Of a stretch of DNA of 64,000 nucleotides, positions 58,171 through 64,000 are shown piece by piece (position 1 is the stretch's first letter; every line of letters starts with the position of its first letter). The notes below the pieces were generated by a model. The model had not been told where the DNA came from, did no database searches, and worked only from the letters and a program-made list of their open reading frames with translations. The translations under genes were made by a program, and so were the position numbers. Source of the DNA: Calditrichota bacterium (GTDB lineage Bacteria > CLD3); contig QQUF01000028.1 of assembly GCA_008501735.1 (NCBI GenBank), positions 93,813-157,812 on the forward strand, in the 5' to 3' direction.

Positions 58171-58200
58171 AAAAGGCGACTCCAAATGGAGTCGCCTTTT
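58171..58200. terminator. Bidirectional intrinsic terminator
   Basis: Perfect 13-bp stem AAAAGGCGACTCC / GGAGTCGCCTTTT around a 4-base loop, between convergent genes ending at 58149 and 58220. A and T runs lie on both sides. Confidence 0.92.
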
Positions 58201-58219
58201 TTGTTTTAAAGAATAATTT

Positions 58220-58954
58220 TTATTTCATCAAAACCATTTTTCGAGTTTCGATTTGGTTCGCAGCTTCTAACCTGTAAAAGTAAATTCCGTTTGAAACTTC
58301 ATTCCCAAAATTATCAGTTCCATTCCAAGTTACAGAACCCTTTGGTTGCGTTAAAGCAAAGTCTTTAATTTTTTGTCCAAGCACATTAAAGATTGTCAAC
58401 TTTGCTAAAGCAGAATTTGCAATCTCTAACTCGTAATTAATTGTGGTTGTTGGGTTAAAAGGATTAGGAAAATTTTGCTCCAAAACAAAAGTCGGAAGAA
58501 CTTGAGAATTTTCTTCAAGAGAAACTACAGCCGTGTCTGTTGTTACGTAGTAATCTTGAGTAAAAAATTCTGCAAGGTTTTCATTGTTAGAAAGTTTAGC
58601 AACTACGTGTCCTTGACCAGCTGTTGTTCCAGGAGTAATGTTCATTCTAAAATCATAAGTCTCATTTGGAGGAACAGGAAAAACATCAGAATCAACAAAA
58701 GGTGCTAAACAGTTAATATTTACGCAAATTGAACTTTGCCAAGATGGACCAGGAAGGTCATTTGTTAATCTTTCGAATAAAACAAACAAAGTATCATTTG
58801 TAAGATTTGTCAAATCTCCGTGAATTTCAAAAAGTTCCCAAGGTTGAGCATTTGCGATGTTTGGATCTGAAACAACGTTAAAACTAAAAGATTGTGCAAA
58901 AGCACTTGTTGATAATAAGGCTGAAAAGCCTAAAGTTAAAAGCAATTTTTTCAT
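58220..58954 (-). CDS. Secreted protein with T9SS-type C-terminal tail
   Basis: 244 aa. Signal peptide 1-20 (AFAQS), a beta-sandwich of about 120 residues I cannot assign to a family (with one Cys pair, SSICVNINCLAP), and a sorting tail: LEQNFPNPFNPTTTINYEL, LTIFNVLGQKIKDFAL, VTWNGTDNFGNEVSNGIYFYRL and final RKMVLMK. The N-terminal part is unknown. The gene stands alone with its own upstream region. Confidence 0.85.
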   Translation of the reverse strand: MKKLLLTLGFSALLSTSAFAQSFSFNVVSDPNIANAQPWELFEIHGDLTNLTNDTLFVLFERLTNDLPGPSWQSSICVNINCLAPFVDSDVFPVPPNETYDFRMNITPGTTAGQGHVVAKLSNNENLAEFFTQDYYVTTDTAVVSLEENSQVLPTFVLEQNFPNPFNPTTTINYELEIANSALAKLTIFNVLGQKIKDFALTQPKGSVTWNGTDNFGNEVSNGIYFYRLEAANQIETRKMVLMK

Positions 58955-59022
58955 TTGATTTCCTCTAAGTTAATTTTAATCAAAACTGATTATTTCTTTG
59001 ATTTTACAAACAATTTAATTCT

Positions 59023-59823
59023 TTAACTCCTAAAAGGTTTCAAAACTTCCAACATTTCTGAAAATATTTTTTCGTTTGAAACTAAAACCTCTTCTTTGTA
59101 AATAGAAAAAACATTTCCAGAGTAATCTGAAAGTCTTCCACCTGCTTCTTTTACAATTAAAGAACCTGCTGCAATATCCCAAGCCTTCAAGTCCATTTCC
59201 CAAAATGCTTCAAACCTTCCACAGGCAACATAACACAAATCTAAAGCCGCAGAGCCATCGCGACGAACTGCTTGGGCTCGTTTACTGAAAGCTTTGAACA
59301 TTTCGATATTTTCTGCGAAGTTCTTACCTTCAACATTGTAGTAAAAACCTGTGCAAAGCAAACTATGTTTTAAAGTTTTTACTTCACTCACATTAATTTT
59401 TTCACCGTTCAAAAAAGCATCTTTGTCCTTTTGAGCAGAAAAAAGTTCGTCAGCCATTGGGTCAAAAACAGCTCCAACAACAACTTCACCTTCTATTTCC
59501 ACAGCAACAGAAACCGAAAAACATTTGTAACCGTGGGAAAAATTCGTTGTTCCATCAAGCGGGTCAATTATCCACTTAACTTTTGAATGTTTATCCGAAA
59601 GCCCTGATTCTTCTGCAAGAATTGTGTGTTCTGGGAAATGAGATTTAATGATTTTTATAATTTCATCTTCGGCTTTTTTGTCAACGTCAGTAACGATGTC
59701 AATCGAACCTTTGAAATCAATTGTTTTGACTTCACCGTAAGAATCTTTAAGAATTTTGCCTGCTGTACGAGTAGCTTCAAGACAAACTGAATAAATTTGA
59801 TTAAGGTCTTTTCTAAAATCCAT
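59023..59823 (-). CDS. Inositol monophosphatase-family phosphatase
   Basis: 266 aa with the metal-binding motifs of this family: ILAEESG, WIIDPLDGTTNFSHG and WDIAAGSLIVKEAGG, plus TDVDKKAEDEI. These Mg2+ enzymes act on inositol phosphates, fructose-1,6-bisphosphate or related sugar phosphates; the substrate in bacteria is often not inositol. It is a single gene, divergent from the subtilase gene downstream. Confidence 0.93.
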   Translation of the reverse strand: MDFRKDLNQIYSVCLEATRTAGKILKDSYGEVKTIDFKGSIDIVTDVDKKAEDEIIKIIKSHFPEHTILAEESGLSDKHSKVKWIIDPLDGTTNFSHGYKCFSVSVAVEIEGEVVVGAVFDPMADELFSAQKDKDAFLNGEKINVSEVKTLKHSLLCTGFYYNVEGKNFAENIEMFKAFSKRAQAVRRDGSAALDLCYVACGRFEAFWEMDLKAWDIAAGSLIVKEAGGRLSDYSGNVFSIYKEEVLVSNEKIFSEMLEVLKPFRS

Positions 59824-59890
59824 TTGTTTAATATTTTCTAAAGTTAGTTATGCGTTAATTTTGCCCCACAATTTATCAAGGAAAACTCCA

Positions 59891-61924
59891 ATGCAAAAAG
59901 GATTAATATTTTTTCTGCTTATTTTTGCATTTTTGCAAAATTCTTTTTCTCAAACTGAAATTAATTTTGAGGGAAAAGAGAAGCTAAACCCTGCTTTTAT
60001 TTTAGTACTTAACCAAATCGGAGCCAAGGAAATAATTCCTGAAAGTTTTCAATTCTCACGAGTGCCAGAACAGTGGAAAGAGTTGTGGGGAATTTATGAA
60101 GGAAAAAATAATGAAATAGAATTCAGTGTAACAATTTTTCAAGATTCTTACACCAAAGCCGAACTTTTGCAAAAAGGTTTTCGCATCGGAAGTGTTGTTG
60201 GAAAAATCACAACTGCAAGGCTCACTCTTTCTGACTTAAAAAAATTCCTCAAATTAGAAAAGATTTATCAAATCTCACTTTCCTCAAAAGACAAACCACT
60301 TCTTGACATTGCAACTTCGGACTCAGTTCTAAACAATGGAGTTTTTCTTGGTGCAAACGCAGACAGTTTGCAAACACTCGGTTTCAACGGTGAAAATGTT
60401 TTGGTCGGCATTGTTGACGTTCACGGAATTGCTTTTGACCACTTGGGTTTTCGCGATGACGTTCCTGACACTTCTCGTATTCTTTACATTTGGGACCAAA
60501 CTCAAAATTCAGGAACTCCACCAAACGGATTCTCTTACGGCTCTAAATGGACAAGAAGCCAAATTGATGCTGGAGTTTCGACACAAAGTCCTGGAGGACA
60601 CGGAAATGCTGTCGCAGGAATTGCAGTTGGAGACGGAAGTGATAGCACTGCCTTAGCAGGTTTTGCACCAAAATCAAAAATTCTTTATGTCAAATCTCCT
60701 GCTGATGACGCAGAGGAAATTGACGCTTTTGTTTGGATGACTCAAATAGCACAAGACTTAGGCTTACCAATTTCGATTGTAATGTCACTTGGAGGTCACA
60801 GTCACGCACACGACGGAACTCGTGCAGTTGAGCTTGTAATGGATACTTTGGCAGATGAAGGTGTAGTTTTTTCGCTTGCAGCAGGAAACAGTGGAAGTTC
60901 AAGTATCCATTCTCAAAAAAATATTCTTGCAGCAGGAAGCGATTCATTGACCTTTACTATCGGTAATTCTGATAACTTCGCTTACTTAAACTGTTGGTAT
61001 AACTCACCTGATTCAATTGAAATTTACGTTGAAACTCCAACAGGAATTTTAACTGGTCCATTTTTACCCGGAATTGACTTAGCGGTGCAAACATCTGACG
61101 GAGAAGTAACTGTTTACTCTTCAAATTATTCTGCCCCTGAAAATGGTGACCATCAAGTTTATGTTGTTATAGATTCAACTCAAACAGTTTTAACTGTCGG
61201 TGGAAATTGGAAAGTGATTTTGAATTCAATCAATATTTCTGACGGACAATTTGATGCTTGGGGAATGTCAGGAGCAAGTTTTATAAATTCAGACATTGTT
61301 TCAGCAGTTACAATTACAACACCTTCAACAGCAAAAAAAATTTTTAGTGTCGGAGCTTACACTGCTTCAAATGGAAATTTCTCAAGTGGAAGTAGCAGAG
61401 GACCAACAAGAGACGGATTCTTGAAGCCAAGAATAACTGCGGCAACATCAATAGTAACAACAAACACAAGTTTAGGTTACTCTTCTTTTGGTGGAACGAG
61501 TGCTTCCGCACCTTGTGTTGGCGGAGCAGTTGCTTTACTTTTGCAAATTAAACCTGACTTGGATTTTGAAGAAGCCGATTCTCTTTTAGCTTTATTTGCA
61601 TACTCAGACCAAAACACAACAAGTTTTGGAAATTTACCGAACACTTCTTGGGGAAGTGGTAAATTAAATGTTCTTGATGCAGGTTTAGAATTACTTGGTG
61701 AAAGTTTAATTTCGGATTTGCAAATTGAAATGACTTCCAACGGCACAAAACTAACTTGGTCGGAAATTTTTTGGGCAACAAGCTACAAGATTTACAGAGC
61801 TATTTTGCCCTCGAATTCCCCAAACGACTACTCTTTTGTTCAAACAACTACAAGCACAGAATTTACAGACTCAGCGAACACAAATTCTGATAAATATTTT
61901 TACATTGTTACAGCGGTAAAGTAG
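59891..61924 (+). CDS. Secreted S8 (subtilisin) protease with FN3-like end
   Basis: 677 aa from the ATG at 59891, which has AAGGA 8 bases upstream and begins a signal peptide (1-21, NSFSQ); a TTG at 59861 would give a poor N terminus. Pro-domain about 22-150. Catalytic residues D176 (VGIVDVHG), H237 (GGHGNAVAG) and S537 (FGGTSASAPCVGG), with the oxyanion Asn in LAAGNSGSS. A beta-rich insertion lies between the His and Ser parts, as in S8 peptidases of Bacteroidota. The last about 70 residues are FN3-like (TKLTWSEIFWATSYKIYRA). No FPNPFNP tail. It ends 3 bases before the end of the convergent barrel gene. Confidence 0.93.
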   Translation: MQKGLIFFLLIFAFLQNSFSQTEINFEGKEKLNPAFILVLNQIGAKEIIPESFQFSRVPEQWKELWGIYEGKNNEIEFSVTIFQDSYTKAELLQKGFRIGSVVGKITTARLTLSDLKKFLKLEKIYQISLSSKDKPLLDIATSDSVLNNGVFLGANADSLQTLGFNGENVLVGIVDVHGIAFDHLGFRDDVPDTSRILYIWDQTQNSGTPPNGFSYGSKWTRSQIDAGVSTQSPGGHGNAVAGIAVGDGSDSTALAGFAPKSKILYVKSPADDAEEIDAFVWMTQIAQDLGLPISIVMSLGGHSHAHDGTRAVELVMDTLADEGVVFSLAAGNSGSSSIHSQKNILAAGSDSLTFTIGNSDNFAYLNCWYNSPDSIEIYVETPTGILTGPFLPGIDLAVQTSDGEVTVYSSNYSAPENGDHQVYVVIDSTQTVLTVGGNWKVILNSINISDGQFDAWGMSGASFINSDIVSAVTITTPSTAKKIFSVGAYTASNGNFSSGSSRGPTRDGFLKPRITAATSIVTTNTSLGYSSFGGTSASAPCVGGAVALLLQIKPDLDFEEADSLLALFAYSDQNTTSFGNLPNTSWGSGKLNVLDAGLELLGESLISDLQIEMTSNGTKLTWSEIFWATSYKIYRAILPSNSPNDYSFVQTTTSTEFTDSANTNSDKYFYIVTAVK

Positions 61925-61927
61925 AAC

Positions 61928-62752
61928 TTAAAAATTTACTGAAAGTGTGAATTCGTTTGTTCCACCAAGTTCTCGGTGTTCTGAGTAAGAGTAATCCAAA
62001 CTGTAACGTCTAAAGTTTACTCCAAAACCACCTGTGTAAAACTCAGGTTCTGTTTGCGTTCCAAGTCTCAAGTAAAATCCTTTAACAACTGAGACTTGTG
62101 TCCCAAAGTGTAAACTTAGTGGAAAGTCCACATCTTTTTCAATTTCAAAAACAGTTTGGATTCTATCGCTTACTTTCCAGAAAAGCGAACTTACTAAAAC
62201 TTGTGGAATCGTTTCATTGCCAACTTTTGTGAAAGTAAAATTCGAGAACGAGTTTGTGAAAATAAAATCTCCAAAAGAGACCAAAGCCTCAAAGTCCAAA
62301 GCAAAAGCTGTAGAAGAACCATAGTTTTCGATTTTCAAGGAAAGTGTGCGGAGAGTTGAAGAGATTTTTAAATTTTCCAAAACTGGATAAGAAGCACCGA
62401 ATAAAATTTCTGTTTCTCGGTAAACTTCATCGCCGAAAAATCTTCCACCAAGTGCAAAATCCAAACCAAACTTTTTATAAGTAATACCAAGACTTCCTTC
62501 GTCAAGTTCGGCAAGTCCGAATTTTCTCCGCAAAGAAACAGCAACACCGTTTTGTTCACTCGAAAGAAATGAATTTCCGGGAAGCCAAACCTGACTCGGC
62601 AAAGTAAAATGGATTTTTCCGAGTCCTGAACTTGCTGCTCCGTTAGAATTAAACTCAAAAGCAGCGAATGAGTTTTGCCAACTTCCAAGTATAAAAACAA
62701 GTAGTAACTTGACAAAACCAAAGTGGAAAAGTAAATTAGCCTTTCGTTTCAT
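61928..62752 (-). CDS. Outer-membrane beta-barrel protein of unknown function
   Basis: 274 aa from the ATG at 62752, which has AAGGTG 6 bases upstream and a signal peptide (MKRKANLLFHFGFVKLLLVF, ending near SFAAF); the frame is open to 62797. The mature part has alternating hydrophobic strands with Gly and aromatic residues (GITYKKFGLDFALGGRFFG) and ends with the aromatic TLSVNF. It resembles PorV-like barrels in having NGAASSGLGKIHF near the N terminus, but I cannot assign it firmly. It is divergent from the DUF4835 gene. Confidence 0.72.
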   Translation of the reverse strand: MKRKANLLFHFGFVKLLLVFILGSWQNSFAAFEFNSNGAASSGLGKIHFTLPSQVWLPGNSFLSSEQNGVAVSLRRKFGLAELDEGSLGITYKKFGLDFALGGRFFGDEVYRETEILFGASYPVLENLKISSTLRTLSLKIENYGSSTAFALDFEALVSFGDFIFTNSFSNFTFTKVGNETIPQVLVSSLFWKVSDRIQTVFEIEKDVDFPLSLHFGTQVSVVKGFYLRLGTQTEPEFYTGGFGVNFRRYSLDYSYSEHRELGGTNEFTLSVNF

Positions 62753-62787
62753 ATTTTCACCTTCTAAAAATTTTATTAGGAAACTAA

Positions 62788-63648
62788 GTGCAAACAAAAT
62801 ATTTAAAACTTCTAATTTTTACAAGTTTTTTTCTATTGATTCCTCTTTTGAGTTTCGGACAAATTGTAAAGTGCGAAATTTCTGTTAATTTCGAAAGACT
62901 TCCGAGCGTCAATCAAAATGAACTTCGTGACCTTGAATTTAACTTAACTCAGTACGTAAATAATTACGATTGGACTAAAGAAAAATACGAAGATGAAATT
63001 GAGTTAAGAATCGAAATTCAACTAACAAATTACGTTAAAGGTTCAAAAAATTATTTCAGTGCAGACATAATTGTTAGTAATAAAAATGACCTTTTTACTC
63101 GCGACAGAGGTTGGAGTTTCACTTCGCCTTCTGGAAAAGGTTTTTCAAACAGAGAACAGAATTTTGACGACCTTTTGAGTGTGATTGATTTTTACGTTTA
63201 TTACGCTTGTGGAAGTGCTTACGACGGTTACGGTCCTTTGCTTGGAACTTCTTTTTTTACTAAAGCACTTACTTTGAGTTCAAAAGGAACTTTTGCAGAA
63301 ACTCCTTTTAGCTCTGGTTGGGACAGAAGAAAGACTTTAGTTGAGGACATTCTTTCAGAGAAACTAAAACCTTACAGACAGATGAAAGCAATTTTCGAGT
63401 TCGGAAAATATTCCTACGACGTTAGGCAAGACATTCCGAGAGCAAAAGAGGTTTTGGAGAAATGTTTGGACAGAATGCTTGAAGCTAGTTCACAAGCTCC
63501 AAACAGTGTTGAACTTACCAATTTCCTCAATGCAAATCGCAAATTTTTAATTGATTTTTTCAGCCAATTCCAAAGCGACGTTCCTTTTAGGAAACTTAAA
63601 GGAATTGACATCTCGAACCGCGAAGAATACGATCAATACCTTGATTAA
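62788..63648 (+). CDS. DUF4835-family protein (PorD-like)
   Basis: 286 aa with signal peptide (1-24, LSFGQ). The pattern NRQNELRDLEFNLTQYVNNYDWTK-like at the N terminus, FSADIIVSNKNDLFTRDRGWSF, DFYVYYACGSAYDGYGPL and GWDRRKTLVEDIL is that of DUF4835, a Bacteroidota family annotated in some databases as T9SS protein PorD. The start is GTG (62788) with AGGA 7 bases upstream. It is divergent from the barrel gene; its role in secretion is inferred from the family name only. Confidence 0.85.
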   Translation: MQTKYLKLLIFTSFFLLIPLLSFGQIVKCEISVNFERLPSVNQNELRDLEFNLTQYVNNYDWTKEKYEDEIELRIEIQLTNYVKGSKNYFSADIIVSNKNDLFTRDRGWSFTSPSGKGFSNREQNFDDLLSVIDFYVYYACGSAYDGYGPLLGTSFFTKALTLSSKGTFAETPFSSGWDRRKTLVEDILSEKLKPYRQMKAIFEFGKYSYDVRQDIPRAKEVLEKCLDRMLEASSQAPNSVELTNFLNANRKFLIDFFSQFQSDVPFRKLKGIDISNREEYDQYLD

Positions 63649-63651
63649 AAA

Positions 63652-64000
63652 TTACCACTCAAAAATTAGCGAGTTCTTCACTTCAAGGTCTGTTTTCTTG
63701 ACTTGAATTGGTGGTTTGTTGTCGTGTCTCATTTTGAAAGACGACTTAAACCCAAGACTTTCCGTTAAGTCAAAAATTAGAGATGATTCGTTCAAAATTC
63801 GAAAATCCTTAAAGTCATTGAACTTTGGCTGAAAGTAAATTGTGTTGAGAAAAGCGAATTTTTCAAAGTTAATTTTTGTAAGAAAGTAATTACTTGAGCG
63901 ATGATTCATTTGTTTTGAATTTTGGTCTTTTAAACGCTCAATTTCAAAAAGATAAGCTGTTCCAAAAATCTGCTTTATAGTTTCATTTTTGAAAAGATTT
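63652..64000 (-). CDS. Partial DUF481-like outer membrane protein (C-terminal part)
   Basis: The reading frame is open to the window edge, so only about 116 C-terminal codons are seen. The end has IYFQPKFNDFKDFRILNE and FKMRHDNKPPIQVKKTDLEVK, the closing segment of DUF481 proteins (usual KPPEGVKKTD motif), which are outer-membrane barrels of unknown function. An internal ATG at 63909 is not the start. It converges with the DUF4835 gene with only 3 bases between the stop codons. Confidence 0.8.
   Translation of the reverse strand, partial: NLFKNETIKQIFGTAYLFEIERLKDQNSKQMNHRSSNYFLTKINFEKFAFLNTIYFQPKFNDFKDFRILNESSLIFDLTESLGFKSSFKMRHDNKPPIQVKKTDLEVKNSLIFEW

Noticed and set aside
1-64000. CRISPR arrays, rRNA and tRNA genes
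   Set aside because: No regularly spaced repeats with unique spacers and no cloverleaf with a T-loop motif were seen in the intergenic gaps.

Overview
The window is AT-rich DNA (about one third G+C by eye) from a Gram-negative bacterium of the Bacteroidota/Chlorobi/Ignavibacteria neighbourhood. The evidence is several secreted proteins ending in a type IX secretion (T9SS)-like tail (FPNPFNPTTTINYEL and variants), plus Omp28-like, LruC, GWxTD, PorV-like, DUF4835 and DUF481 proteins, a fused SecDF, HldE and LptB. Ignavibacteria- or Kapabacteria-type lineages fit best, but genus cannot be read from the sequence. I see no rRNA, tRNA, CRISPR array, prophage or complete insertion sequence.

Layout. 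1-5.5 kb: CusCBA/CzcCBA-type metal efflux operon. 5.5-6.3 kb: REP-associated transposase (RAYT) among five REP hairpins. 6.3-10.5 kb: anhMurNAc kinase, VWA protein, and a LytS/LytTR two-component pair. 10.6-15.6 kb: secreted beta-propeller, a large beta-helix/lamin-tail protein, and a three-armed palindromic element. 15.6-19.4 kb: cobalamin-binding protein, MazF-type toxin-antitoxin, and an unusual cluster of an ECF sigma factor fused to ankyrin repeats, a chimeric 61-aa ankyrin ORF and a degenerate ATP-synthase-beta-like protein. 19.5-23.3 kb: zinc-binding small proteins, a flavin oxidoreductase with an FN3 tail, MntA/HepT toxin-antitoxin, an SDR and an unknown protein. 23.3-29.2 kb: LruC lipoprotein, LytTR regulator with Hpt protein, EEP-family protein and HldE. 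29.3-32.7 kb: a MarR gene with two matching operators, NTF2-like and DOMON proteins, a methyltransferase and a glycosyltransferase. 32.8-41 kb: PorV-like protein, two acyl-CoA dehydrogenases, DusB, radical SAM protein, TPR histidine kinase and a broken Uma2 gene. 41-52.7 kb: SDR, PurA, STAS protein, SecDF, GWxTD protein, subtilase with dockerin, RpoN and LptB. 52.9-64 kb: UbiA prenyltransferase, two Omp28-like proteins with a TlpA-like thioredoxin, a T9SS-tailed protein, inositol monophosphatase, a second subtilase, a barrel protein, DUF4835 and a partial DUF481 protein.

Most of the window is ordinary chromosomal housekeeping and envelope biology. The parts that stand out are: the sigma/ankyrin/AtpD-like cluster with a 187-bp tandem duplication that has made a new intact ORF; the RAYT locus with a REP hairpin inside the coding region and another supplying the stop codon; the 127-bp nested palindrome at 15.4 kb; the Uma2 gene broken by one nonsense codon; a probable ATT start for hldE; and enzymes with missing key residues (an acyl-CoA dehydrogenase and the FN3-tailed flavoenzyme).
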